A stretch of 64,000 nt of DNA from the NCBI GenBank assembly GCA_016213775.1, contig JACQZR010000304.1:1-64000 (forward strand). The letters are read 5' to 3'. Positions 43,889-52,040 of the stretch are shown here, in pieces (the stretch's first letter is position 1; each line of letters starts with the position of its first letter). The notes below the pieces were generated by a model that made no database searches, was not told where the DNA came from, and worked only from the letters and a program-made list of their open reading frames with translations. The stretch comes from Acidobacteriota bacterium (lineage in GTDB: Bacteria > Acidobacteriota > Terriglobia > Bryobacterales > Bryobacteraceae). The translations under genes were made by a program, and so were the position numbers.

Positions 43889-44793
43889 TGCTCCGCCGCC
43901 TCCTGCCGTTCGCCTATAACCAGCGGAACTTCCAGCAGCGCGCCTCCGCGGATGACGTGAGCGGTTACTTGTTTGCCGATGGAATCGGCGCCGAGCACAC
44001 TCTGCACATCACGCGGGTCGCCAATCTTCACCTCGTCGATGGCTACGAGAATATCGCCCACCATCAGCCCTGCCTTCTCAGCCGCACTGCCCGCTTCCAC
44101 CGTCAACAGGATCAGAGCGGTGTCAGTAGCCAATTGGTCGCGTAGGCTGCGCGGAATCGCCACCGGTTGCATGCCGACGCCGAGATAGCCGCGCGGAACG
44201 TAGCCGTTGCTCAGCAATGTCTCCACCACGCGGTCCACCGTTGCGTTTGGAATCGCCATACCGCCGAGCCGGGAGAACTCCGCCGTCGCGATGCCGATGA
44301 TGTTGCCGCTGACATCGATCACCGCGCCGCCGTTACTTGCGGGGTAGATCGCGGTGTCGAGTTGAATCAACCTGTCGAGCGAGCCGCCTTGCCACGTGCG
44401 CCACGCGCCGCTCACCGCGCTGATCAGCCCCATCGACGCAGTGACGCCACTGCGTATCGACCGGCCCACGACGAGCGAAAGTTCGCCGGCGCGTACGGGA
44501 CCGGCGGCGCGAGTGGCAACTGGCGTGGTCCCCGCCTCTACGCGCAGCACCGCGAGATCCGTTCCAGGGTCGCGGCCGGCCACTGATACCGTCTGCCGTG
44601 TTCCATCAGGAAACGCGATTTCTGCTGACGTCTGGTGCTTCAGCGTGTGGCTTGTCGTGACAATGATTCCTTCGCGCCACTGGACGCCGCTGGCAGGCAG
44701 GCGCGGATGCGCGATCACCGACACGACATAGCGCCCCGCGGCTTCCACCGCCGCGGCCAGTTGATCGGAAACTTCGAGAAGAGGATTGGGCAT
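43879..44793 (-). CDS. PDZ-containing HtrA-like pseudoprotease
   Basis: 304 aa with a trypsin-like domain (1-195) and one PDZ domain (about 200-295; GYLGVGMQPVAIP, AEKAGLMVGDILVAID). His49 (TTSHTLKH) and Asp79 (GTDLAVLRV) of the triad are present, but the nucleophile motif reads PASNGGAV in place of PGNSGGPL, so Asn154 replaces Ser; the codon (44332-44334) is AAC. Peptide hydrolysis by the standard mechanism is not expected. No signal peptide. First gene of the operon with the active protease and the LuxR regulator. Confidence 0.88.
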   Translation of the reverse strand: MPNPLLEVSDQLAAAVEAAGRYVVSVIAHPRLPASGVQWREGIIVTTSHTLKHQTSAEIAFPDGTRQTVSVAGRDPGTDLAVLRVEAGTTPVATRAAGPVRAGELSLVVGRSIRSGVTASMGLISAVSGAWRTWQGGSLDRLIQLDTAIYPASNGGAVIDVSGNIIGIATAEFSRLGGMAIPNATVDRVVETLLSNGYVPRGYLGVGMQPVAIPRSLRDQLATDTALILLTVEAGSAAEKAGLMVGDILVAIDEVKIGDPRDVQSVLGADSIGKQVTAHVIRGGALLEVPLVIGERQEAAEQCR

Positions 44794-44887
44794 TTCGGAT
44801 ACTTCCTATATATTCAGGATGCCGGCGGGAGGCCCTTCGACGCATCGGTAAATCGGCTAGGGGTATGATGCCTGTATCGGCAACGCG

Positions 44888-45703
44888 ATGAACCGTCGAC
44901 TTTTCCTTACCGCATTCACCACGTGCGTCACGCGCGCAGCGGCTCCGCTGCAGGAGATGCCGAGAGGCTTTCTGCGCAAACCGGAAGGCGCCGGCAAGTT
45001 CCCTGCCGTGATCCTGATTCACGGTGGTTTGCGTGAGATGCCGGTCGAGCAGTTGCGCAAGTCCGCCATGGGCGTGATGCCAGGCAGATTCGCCGAGGCA
45101 GGCTACGTTGTCGCCATAGTCACCTACCGCAGCCGCGATCACGACCCTCAATCCCCGGATTCCCTGGAAGACTGCATGGCGGCGCTCCAGTTCATGCGCA
45201 TGCTGCCCTATGTCGATTCGCGCAGCATCGTCGCCTATGGATGCAGCGGCGGTGGCGACCTGACGCTGGAAATGGCATGCGCCGGCGACTTGGCCGCCAT
45301 CATTGCCGAAGAGCCCGCCAGCATGATGTTTACCGGCACCTTCAACAGCGCTTCCGCAAAGGAAGGCGAGCGGTACACCCCGGCCGATTCCGCCCCCATC
45401 ACCGCCAATCCGAAAAAGTATTACACGCGCGCCATGCAGAAGAACGTAGACCGCAAGCTGAGTCAGATGCGGTGCCCCGTCATGATCGTGCAGGGAGATC
45501 AAAGCCCGGTCAATCGCTACAACGCCGACGTGCTGATCCCCGCTCTGCAATCCTGGCGCAAGGTGCTTGAAGTCAAGACCTATCCTGGCCGGCCTCACTG
45601 CTTCGGCTTCCAGGGCCGCGCCGGATCGGAACAGCTATTCCGCGATGTGGATACGTTCTGCCGCAAGCATCTGCCTGTGAAGCCGCGTGTGGTAGCTCGC
45701 TGA
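44888..45703 (+). CDS. Secreted alpha/beta hydrolase (dienelactone hydrolase-like)
   Basis: 271 aa. Short signal-like N-terminus (NRRLFLTAFTTCVTRAAA), oxyanion region ILIHGGLRE, nucleophile elbow GCSGGG, acid Asp in IVQGDQSPVN and His in GRPHCFGF. The fold matches prolyl-oligopeptidase or dienelactone-hydrolase-type enzymes. Divergent from the HtrA operon (94 nt). It ends 73 bp before the left att repeat of the integrative element. Confidence 0.85.
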   Translation: MNRRLFLTAFTTCVTRAAAPLQEMPRGFLRKPEGAGKFPAVILIHGGLREMPVEQLRKSAMGVMPGRFAEAGYVVAIVTYRSRDHDPQSPDSLEDCMAALQFMRMLPYVDSRSIVAYGCSGGGDLTLEMACAGDLAAIIAEEPASMMFTGTFNSASAKEGERYTPADSAPITANPKKYYTRAMQKNVDRKLSQMRCPVMIVQGDQSPVNRYNADVLIPALQSWRKVLEVKTYPGRPHCFGFQGRAGSEQLFRDVDTFCRKHLPVKPRVVAR

Positions 45704-45720
45704 GTAGGTTCAGCCGGCCC

Positions 45721-45748
45721 GATGTCGGAGGACTACAGCCACGTGCGC
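45721..45748 (+). pseudogene. Scar of an earlier tyrosine integrase 3' end
   Basis: This 28-bp stretch matches 26 of 28 bases of 53296-53323, the part of the integrase gene that encodes the catalytic-Tyr motif (HYSHVR). In frame it reads EDYSHVR. It lies 28 bp outside the left att repeat, in the orientation expected for an integrase that ended next to the tRNA 3' end, so a related element probably occupied the site before the present one. Confidence 0.65.
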
Positions 45749-45776
45749 CTGGCGATCTCCCTCTGGCCGTATCACC

Positions 45777-45830
45777 TTGATTCTGTGGTAGCCCCGGCTG
45801 GACTCGAACCAGCGACCCTCTGCTTAGAAG
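45777..45830 (-). repeat. attL: 54-bp direct repeat including 3' part of tRNA-Arg
   Basis: Exact 54-bp copy of 53484-53537. It contains the 3' 45 nt of tRNA-Arg(TCT) (45786-45830), from the anticodon arm through CCA, and 9 bp beyond. The match ends at the anticodon loop, after which the sequences diverge. The tRNA copy here is incomplete and non-functional; it marks the left end of the integrated element. Confidence 0.92.
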
Positions 45831-46302
45831 TTAGAACAGCGGGTTGGTAGGGGTTGATACCGATTGCTCATGATTGCCAGCAAGCCCTTGAATTCTCAGG
45901 GGCTTCGCTGGCTTTTGCTCTTCATGTGGTTATTCCTGAGCAACGGTGCGCAACCACGCGCAAGAGTCGGATTCCAAGTGGGATAGCGGCGGTTACGTCA
46001 CAATCCACGTCACAAAACCCAGCAGTGTGTTGGGGCACGCTACTGAATCTCCGGTGAAGAGGTGGCGTTCACTCCGCTGCCAGGGAGGGGGGCGGTCATT
46101 GCGGAGGGTGCCATCATTTGCTTTCTCTACAACGCAGGGACGAACGCGAGTTAACGCAAGTAGAGAACACACCAATGTAGTGCAGCGCAAAAGCGCGTCA
46201 CAGCCGATTCTGAGCACGCGCGGGAGACTCTTGCCCGATTAAGAGCGTCTTCCGCAGGTCCACGCAGCGTTTTTCACTGGCTTCTCTGTGCTCGATGAGA
46301 AC
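45831..46302. other. Left end of the element, no supported gene
   Basis: No convincing coding frame. It holds the putative left integrase arm site at 45989-46017. The short open frames that start here (for example 45854 and 45946) have no recognisable domain and poor ribosome-binding sites. Confidence 0.6.
45989..46017 (+). repeat. Left copy of 29-bp repeat, putative integrase arm site
   Basis: The 29-bp sequence starting GCGGTTACGTCACAATCCAC is repeated at 53421-53449 with one mismatch, in the same orientation. Each copy contains two ACGTCACAA units 12 bp apart. One copy near each att core is what is expected of arm-type sites for a tyrosine integrase. Confidence 0.6.
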
Positions 46303-47247
46303 TCAGGGTTTGGGTCGGTCGGGTTTGAAGAGCTGCTTCATCTTCTCCCACTCGGGCGCTGCATATTTCGTCCATCGTTCCCGATTTGCTTTAGCGCGTT
46401 CAATAGATATTTTGAGCCCATCTTCCAGCGTAAGGTAGTATTCCTTCTTGTCGGCCAAGGCACACGCCCCCTCTGTTGAGATTGTGCTGCGAAGCATGGA
46501 GACCGATTCTTGAATGCTATTAAGCCGAAGCGTGTACTGGACACACCCAAACGCTGTTTTTCGCGGCTTAGTGATAATCTCCGATTCGCCCCAGTCAGAA
46601 ATTTCATACTCGTCGATGTTTAAGGAGGGCAGGAGCTGTCCGTCGGTGTACAGAATATGGACGGTAGTATCGACGCATTTGCGCAACGTTCGATTGCACT
46701 CGATGCTTGAGGTCTGAAAGGGGGTGAAGCTCTTGGCATTCGACATCACGAACGTTCCGGTAGCTTCTACTAGACTTTCACCCCAGGAGATACTCTTGCG
46801 GGGCAGTACGAACTCTGGCTCTTTACGCGCTTCACCCGCCTCTACGAGAACACACATAGTCTGCATTGTGAAGGTCCCAGTCTCTTTGAGCCCATGGATC
46901 TGTTGAACGCGCTTCAATGCCGCCGATGTTGGCCCGTCAATCGCTCCGGTAAGCTTCACCCCATAACCAAGATCATTCAAGACGGTCTGTGCCAGAATGG
47001 TGCTGAATGTGAAGGCAGATTCTGGCAGTTCGCGGGGGCCCAAATCGGACCTTTGGGTCACTTCAGCCAGAGTTGCCACGAACTGCTCCATAGGGGAATT
47101 GGTGTATGGCTTTTCTAAAGCCTCGATTTGGGGTGCTGTCAGACCCTCAATCTTCCTCAACTCAAGATATGAACGCAGGTCGCACTCGCCTAGTAATGGG
47201 CGGTTGGAAAGCAAAATCAGTAGAGCGCACGGAATGCTTTTGCGCAT
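46303..47247 (-). CDS. Exported protein with peptidoglycan-binding-like domain
   Basis: 314 aa; the start at 47247 gives a signal sequence (KSIPCALLILLSNRPLLGE). Around residues 95-135 the pattern LNDLGYGVKLTGAIDGPTSA then ALKRVQQIHGLKETGTF matches a PG_binding_1 repeat (xxLGY...DGxxGxxTxxAlxxFQ). The C-terminal about 180 residues are unrecognised and contain four Cys. It is divergent from the AlpA-like gene and probably cargo of the element, perhaps affecting the envelope of the host. Confidence 0.65.
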   Translation of the reverse strand: MRKSIPCALLILLSNRPLLGECDLRSYLELRKIEGLTAPQIEALEKPYTNSPMEQFVATLAEVTQRSDLGPRELPESAFTFSTILAQTVLNDLGYGVKLTGAIDGPTSAALKRVQQIHGLKETGTFTMQTMCVLVEAGEARKEPEFVLPRKSISWGESLVEATGTFVMSNAKSFTPFQTSSIECNRTLRKCVDTTVHILYTDGQLLPSLNIDEYEISDWGESEIITKPRKTAFGCVQYTLRLNSIQESVSMLRSTISTEGACALADKKEYYLTLEDGLKISIERAKANRERWTKYAAPEWEKMKQLFKPDRPKP

Positions 47248-47382
47248 GTACCCAAGTGTACACGTGGTGACGCTTCCGAGCACCAGGTACCCAAGCGCGT
47301 TTTTTGCTGACTCGAACTCCGGCTGGGGGCATGAATGGCCCCCCGTCGCGTTACAGCGCCGATTCCGCCGTATACTGTTGCC

Positions 47383-47715
47383 ATGTCAATAGAAGAACGC
47401 AATCACGACATCAGCGGGTGGCGCCCGAGTGAGATTTCGCGTGCATTGGGAATTTCGGGCGATGTCCTCTACCGCTGGCGCGTCTCGGGGAGAGGACCGG
47501 AATGGATCAAACTCGGAAAGGTGATTGTTTATCCGCGTGCCAGCCTGCAAGCGTGGATGATGGTGAAGGCCTACGACACCGAAGTGATGCTCGCCCAGAT
47601 GGACGGGCAGCGAGGGCAACGGGAGCGGAAATTGCGGGAACGAAGGGCATTGTATTTCCGCGTTTGGCGCGCGAGGAATATTAACCGCAGCAACCGCCGG
47701 GCCGAAGGAAGTTGA
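47383..47715 (+). CDS. AlpA-like helix-turn-helix protein
   Basis: 110-aa DNA-binding protein. An N-terminal winged HTH of the excisionase/MerR-like type is seen (RPSEISRALGISGDVLYRWR, then GPEWIKLGKVIVYPRASLQAW). A long basic tail (RGQRERKLRERRALYFRVWRA) follows. TATACT, a fair -10, precedes the ATG at 47371-47376. Candidate excisionase or element regulator. A second, shorter protein of the same kind is encoded at 49234. Confidence 0.75.
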   Translation: MSIEERNHDISGWRPSEISRALGISGDVLYRWRVSGRGPEWIKLGKVIVYPRASLQAWMMVKAYDTEVMLAQMDGQRGQRERKLRERRALYFRVWRARNINRSNRRAEGS

Positions 47716-47731
47716 AAGCTGGAGACTTAAC

Positions 47732-48120
47732 AACTATGCTCCTGACGACGGCGTGAACGGGCAGTTCTACTTCCCCGTGACGCAATGTCGGCGAGTGACT
47801 CAACCCTCGTTGGAGGGACCTACCCTGAAGACGCCACCCGCGAGATTAACATCCCATCCACATCCGGCTTTTCTGGCTCTGGCATTCCTGCGAATGCGCG
47901 CGGCTATGCGATCACTGTAACCGCGCTGCCGAATGGAAACTCGTTGCCCTTCCTGACGGCGTATCCGGCGTGTCAGGCACGGCCCAATGCGTCTATCCTG
48001 AACGTACCGGCAGGGAGTAATGGATCGATCACGATCTACGCCTATCGCAGAACCGATGTGGTTGTCGATGTGACCGGTACTTCGGGCGGTAGCATCTTGC
48101 TGTGGGCAAACTGCCATTAG
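47732..48120 (+). pseudogene. Fragment of a secreted beta-domain protein
   Basis: The sequence reads NNYAPDDGVNGQFYFPVTQCR in one frame and continues after a shift near 47785 as STLVGGTYPEDATREINIPS, then GIPANARGYAITVTALP and VDVTGTSGGSILLWANCH. This resembles the C-terminal beta domain common on acidobacterial secreted proteins (VTPCRxxDTR, IPxxAxAYSLNxTVxP). Only this domain is left, so I read it as a broken fragment carried by the element. A separate 111-aa ORF from the ATG at 47785 is possible but less likely. Confidence 0.5.
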
Positions 48121-48149
48121 CCTCCGTGCGCGAAGCCTGTTACAGTGCA

Positions 48150-48220
48150 AATTGGCCGCCTACCTCCGGCTGATCCCCGGAGTAAGAGGCGGGGGGACCC
48201 TGCACCCGTGGCGGCCAATT
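48150..48220 (+). other. Nested inverted repeat upstream of the 281-aa gene
   Basis: A perfect 11-bp inverted repeat AATTGGCCGCC (48150-48160)/GGCGGCCAATT (48210-48220) encloses a second stem CTCCGG (48164-48169)/CCGGAG (48177-48182). CAGTGCA flanks both sides as a direct repeat (48143, 48222). It could be a structured RNA leader or a protein-binding or replication site. It lies 34 bp upstream of the ATG at 48254. Confidence 0.5.
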
Positions 48221-48253
48221 CCAGTGCAGGGCAGATCGCGGAAAGGGACTGCG

Positions 48254-49099
48254 ATGTCAGCGCAATTCACTGAACTAGGCGTGATCCTCGGGCTGGAGAG
48301 CGATGACCTACGCCTGATGTCTCTCGTTCACCAATGCGAATCGGTTCGGAATGCGGTCGTCTTCGACTTGCTGAACGACAAGTCCCTACCCGAAGGGGCC
48401 AAGGAGTATTTGAGGCAGCGCTATGCAGGGACACCATATGAAGCGGAAGTCAAGCCAGAGCTTCAGAAAATACCCGAATCTCTCCAGGACTGGGGCGAGC
48501 GCCTGATTGAAATGAGCGGCCGCCTTTGGGACCTGATCGAGCCGAACGTGCTGCGGATCATCGACTCATCCGCGCGACAAGAAACCGGATTGGCGCAGGT
48601 ATATGAGCTCTTGAAGAGGGTTGCATGGGATGAGTACGAGGTGCTTGCGCGGCAAGTGGAGCAGAAGACGCGATCAAACGATTCTTCTCACGTGATCACC
48701 GTCGAAGACCAAAAGCGGAAACTCGAGTCGCAATTCGATCAGGCGATCTGGAACAAGCTCTACAGCGCGAAGCTGCGCTCGCGTTCGTTCGCTGAGGGGC
48801 TATGGCCAGATAACGCAAGGTCTGTACTGTCGCAATCGGCGACTCGCGGAAGGCGAGGGCCTCGGACCAATAGGGAGAAGGCGATCTTGATCCGGGATGC
48901 TGTCCGTAGAGTTGTCGCTTCGGAAGAAGACTGGAAATCACATTACAAAGAGGTAGTGGAAGAGTTCCATCGGTCTAGTGTCCCGTTTCCTCCCAATTGG
49001 AAAGTGGACGGCTTCGAATCTTGGGAGGATGCCGTCGAAGAGAAGACCTGCAGGTCATATGTGGACTACTGGCTTAAGAAAGCCAAGGACTGTAAGTAA
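48254..49099 (+). CDS. Unrecognised element-encoded protein (281 aa)
   Basis: 281 aa, with GGAAAGGGA before the ATG. It is largely helical and polar with no membrane segment. It has a long acidic/basic middle (VEQKTRSNDSS, VEDQKRKLESQFDQAIWNKL), a basic patch (SATRGRRGPRTNREK) and an aromatic C-terminus (EEKTCRSYVDYWLKKAKD). I do not recognise a family. It is the largest unexplained protein of the element and so the best candidate for cargo with a new function, such as defence or helper-phage interference; no direct sequence support for any role. Confidence 0.75.
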   Translation: MSAQFTELGVILGLESDDLRLMSLVHQCESVRNAVVFDLLNDKSLPEGAKEYLRQRYAGTPYEAEVKPELQKIPESLQDWGERLIEMSGRLWDLIEPNVLRIIDSSARQETGLAQVYELLKRVAWDEYEVLARQVEQKTRSNDSSHVITVEDQKRKLESQFDQAIWNKLYSAKLRSRSFAEGLWPDNARSVLSQSATRGRRGPRTNREKAILIRDAVRRVVASEEDWKSHYKEVVEEFHRSSVPFPPNWKVDGFESWEDAVEEKTCRSYVDYWLKKAKDCK

Positions 49100-49233
49100 T
49101 CGGGTAGTCGGCGATAACTTTCTGCAACTTTCCGCAACCTTCTGCCCCCCTCCATTGCGCTCTTTTGACCAGCTTTTGCTCGATTTTTGAGCAGAAAGTT
49201 TACAACGCAGTTTTCTGACCTCAGTATCAATTC

Positions 49234-49437
49234 ATGAGCAACGAATTCACCGAATTGCTGAACGAGTTCGAGGTCGCCAAGGCCCTTCGCGTGTCGATTG
49301 CGACGGTACGGCGATGGCGGCTTTTGAGACAAGGTCCCCGCTATTTGAAGATTGGCGCATCCGTTCGGTACACTTCGCAGGCACTTGTCATGTTCCTATC
49401 CACCAGACCCACGGGCGGCGGGCAGGAGGATCGATAA
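49234..49437 (+). CDS. AlpA/excisionase-like HTH protein
   Basis: 67 aa, almost entirely one HTH_17-type domain (FEVAKALRVSIATVRRWRLL, then GPRYLKIGASVRYTSQALVMFL). This is the form of AlpA or excisionase proteins in satellites and islands. It overlaps no other gene and stops just before the primase-helicase ATG (49439), so they are probably co-transcribed. Confidence 0.8.
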   Translation: MSNEFTELLNEFEVAKALRVSIATVRRWRLLRQGPRYLKIGASVRYTSQALVMFLSTRPTGGGQEDR

Positions 49438-49438
49438 G

Positions 49439-51382
49439 ATGGCAGACTCGCCCATCACCTTTAGCTCGAGCGAAGTCGCCACCTACTACAAGGCGCGCGT
49501 CCCGCAGTTTCAGCAGCGGGAAGCCTCTCAGTGGCGCGGCGCGTGTCCAATACACAACGGGAAACACCATTCCTTCGCAGTGGAGCCGACAACCGGGCGG
49601 TGGTTCTGTCATTCCGCTTGCGGGCGGGGTGGGGACATCCTGGCGCTCGAAGCCGAGCTATCTGGGGGAAACTTCACGGCGTGCAAGGCTGAAGTCTTCC
49701 GAATCATTGGCCGAGACGATTCTCCCAGGGGCAATCCCAAAGCGCGCCAAGCCGAGGAGGGGAAGGCGAGGAAGACATTAGCAAGCGATGTCAGGCGCAC
49801 CCTGGAGTTAAGTGGATGGCGCTTGAAGAAGGAGTTCGAGTTTGGTCCAGAGCTTCGGAAGGTCCGTTTCGAGCACATGTCGGATGTGCAGGAAGACAAG
49901 GAGCGAGCGGAGAAGACGTATAGATGGGAGCACCTGGAAGGAGGCAAATGGTGGAGCGGCGACGGAGGGAAGCAGAAGCGGCTCTACGCGAATCGCGCAT
50001 TCTGGGAACGCGACCAAGTGGAAATTGCTATCGGCTTCGAGGGCGAGAATAAAGTGGACGCGGCAGGCGAGATGAGCATTGCCGGGTTCTCATTCAAGGA
50101 ACTAGACGAGGAATCGGCGCGCCCCTTGGAAGGCAGTAACGTTGTCCTCTGGCCGGATCATGACGAGCCTGGGATGCGTATGGCGAAGGCAAGGGCAGAC
50201 CTTTTGACCCCAATTGTCGGCAGCTTGGGCTTGATCGAGCCACCAGCGGAATTGCCGGAGTCGGGGGATATCATTGACGCGGTGGCTCTCGGTTGGGGCG
50301 CAAAGCAGATCCGCGAACTGGCCGCACGTGCGAAGCCGCTACCAAGGCAGTCGGCTGATTCTCAGGATTCTGGGGTTGACACTGAAGTGAGGCCACAAGA
50401 GAAGATCGAGACACGGCCCAACCGCCCGCACCAAGCGCCTCTCAAGGTCCATGCGATGGACACGCAATTTGACGAGCCCGACACTGCTGTCGAACCACTC
50501 ATTGAGGATCTACTCTTCCCAGGTCTTACGCTGTTCCATGCTCCACCAAAGCGGGGCAAGACATTCTTGGCCGTTCAAATCGTTCATGCGGTGGTTACTG
50601 GCACCCCATTGGAGAATTGTCTCATTGTGAAGAAGACAGGGCCGGTACTCTATCTGTCGGAAATGTCCCAGGCGCAGTCGCGTAAGCGCACCAAGGCTGT
50701 TGGCATGACCCGAGAGGACCATAGGCAGTTATTCTTTTCCGCCGTGCACGAAATGCGCCCCTGGGCCGGTGGCGGGGCAGAGGAACTCGAAGCGACAGTC
50801 GAAGCAATGAACCCGAAGCCCGTCTTGATCGTCGCTGATTCGCTCCTTGGCATTATCAAAGCCATGCAGTCGAGAGGGAGCGTTGCGGTTCAGGAGTATG
50901 CGATTGTTGATCGTTTCAAGCGCATCAGCGATAGGTTCAGCATTTCCATCCTCGTAATCCACCATTCGCGCAAACTGAAGGGCGACGCCATCGAATCGGC
51001 GATGGGTACCGGAGGAATCCCAGCGGCATGCGATGACGTATGGGCTCTCGCGCGAGAATCGGACGGTGACGGCATACTCACTTGCGAGGGGCGCGACAAC
51101 GAATCGCGGGTTTACCGCTTTCGGCAAAGGTCTGGAGATCAAGGCGGTTTTTGGGAACTCATCGAGAGCGGTGAGCGCGCGGCGTTGGGAGTCCAGCGGC
51201 GCACGGTGCTGAAGTTTGTCGAGGAGAATCCCAACCTGAACCCGAAGCAGATTGCTGAGCGGCTCAACATGAATGAGAAGACACTCGGAACACACCTTCG
51301 AAGGCTGGCTGATGCCGGTATGGTTCGTAACGAAAGGACTGGGTATATCGCCCTCCGAGGACAACGGTCCGTTGGCGGATAG
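49439..51382 (+). CDS. Primase-helicase (CHC2 zinc finger, Toprim-like, RepA-like ATPase)
   Basis: 647 aa; GGAGGA before the ATG. Zinc finger CPIHNGKHHSF... with FCHSACGRGGD (residues about 33-65). The Toprim-like acidic motifs are GFEGENKVDAAG and VLWPDHDEPG (about 195-245). A hexameric RecA-type ATPase follows with Walker A APPKRGKTF, Walker B PVLIVADSLL and the LVIHHSRK segment. A C-terminal winged-helix (NPKQIAERLNMNEKTLGTHLRRL) may bind the origin. Such combined proteins drive autonomous replication of phage satellites and plasmids. The iteron-like array starts 3 nt after the gene. Confidence 0.88.
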   Translation: MADSPITFSSSEVATYYKARVPQFQQREASQWRGACPIHNGKHHSFAVEPTTGRWFCHSACGRGGDILALEAELSGGNFTACKAEVFRIIGRDDSPRGNPKARQAEEGKARKTLASDVRRTLELSGWRLKKEFEFGPELRKVRFEHMSDVQEDKERAEKTYRWEHLEGGKWWSGDGGKQKRLYANRAFWERDQVEIAIGFEGENKVDAAGEMSIAGFSFKELDEESARPLEGSNVVLWPDHDEPGMRMAKARADLLTPIVGSLGLIEPPAELPESGDIIDAVALGWGAKQIRELAARAKPLPRQSADSQDSGVDTEVRPQEKIETRPNRPHQAPLKVHAMDTQFDEPDTAVEPLIEDLLFPGLTLFHAPPKRGKTFLAVQIVHAVVTGTPLENCLIVKKTGPVLYLSEMSQAQSRKRTKAVGMTREDHRQLFFSAVHEMRPWAGGGAEELEATVEAMNPKPVLIVADSLLGIIKAMQSRGSVAVQEYAIVDRFKRISDRFSISILVIHHSRKLKGDAIESAMGTGGIPAACDDVWALARESDGDGILTCEGRDNESRVYRFRQRSGDQGGFWELIESGERAALGVQRRTVLKFVEENPNLNPKQIAERLNMNEKTLGTHLRRLADAGMVRNERTGYIALRGQRSVGG

Positions 51383-51385
51383 TTG

Positions 51386-51412
51386 CTGTAAGGTCTGTAA
51401 GGCCTGTAAGGT
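51386..51412 (+). repeat. Iteron-like 9-bp array, candidate replication origin
   Basis: CTGTAAGGT, CTGTAAGGC and CTGTAAGGT follow each other without spacing just after the helicase gene. One inverted copy (ACCTTACAG) lies at 51491-51499. Short direct repeats beside a replication initiator gene are typical of origins bound by the initiator's C-terminal HTH. Confidence 0.6.
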
Positions 51413-52040
51413 GAGTGCGCCGTGCGAGACATGCGCATGGTAGCGCGAACGGCATGAGCAACCGCATTGTCTACTATCACTTACACACACACCTTACAGA
51501 TCAGAGTGAGAGAGAGGAGCACGTCGAATGTTGTGCTATTGCGCGCCTATCGCATTCGCATCTCCGATTTGCAAGTCATGTTGCCCCCCTGTAACGCCGT
51601 CGCAAACCAAGGCAAACCAACGGGATGGACGGTAGAACTCGGAGGCGATTGTATTCGCGCGCGGGCCACATGCGCTAGGCGTGCCGGACTCGCAGGAAGG
51701 GCCCCCTTGGGGGGCGGTCCCCCGGCATGCTTGCGTTGGGGCCCCCTTTCGTCCTTATGCCTCCTGTTCTGCCGTCATTCCATCCGGCACGCTTGCACCT
51801 CCACCGGGCAGGCCGGAAATGTTCTCGGTGGGCAACGTGGCGCGCACTTCCACCGAGGGCAGGGCGGGCCTGTAACGCTCACCAAGCCCCTACCGTATGA
51901 ACCGACGTGGCAGGTGACGAATAGCCGGAGGTTGGCTCACTCACGCTATAGCGAACCTGAATAGCGCGATAGGAGGTTGAATAGCCAAATGAGTGCTGAT
52001 TTCTCTTGCAAAAGATAGGGCCTAGGTTTATTCTAGACCC
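51413..52040. other. GC-rich structured non-coding region of the element
   Basis: About 630 bp with no gene I can support; a frame at 51467-51964 has no domain. Features: inverted repeat GCGTGCCGG (51679-51687)/CCGGCACGC (51784-51792), which encloses two copies of GGCCCCCTT and a C5/G5 hairpin near 51700; and GAATAGC repeats near 51917-51990 ahead of the 62-aa gene. It may hold parts of the origin or regulatory RNA. Confidence 0.45.

Noticed and set aside
45786-45830. Second tRNA-Arg
   Set aside because: Only the 3' 45 nt are present; the 5' half including D arm is missing, so it is an att duplication and not a gene.
47785-48120. Independent 111-aa secreted protein
   Set aside because: It lacks a signal peptide, and the preceding sequence in another phase continues the same domain, so a frameshifted fragment is more likely.
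51467-51964. 165-codon frame in the gene-free part of the element
   Set aside because: It covers GC-rich inverted repeats, has no ribosome-binding site, and the translation is Pro/Arg/Gly-rich without a domain.
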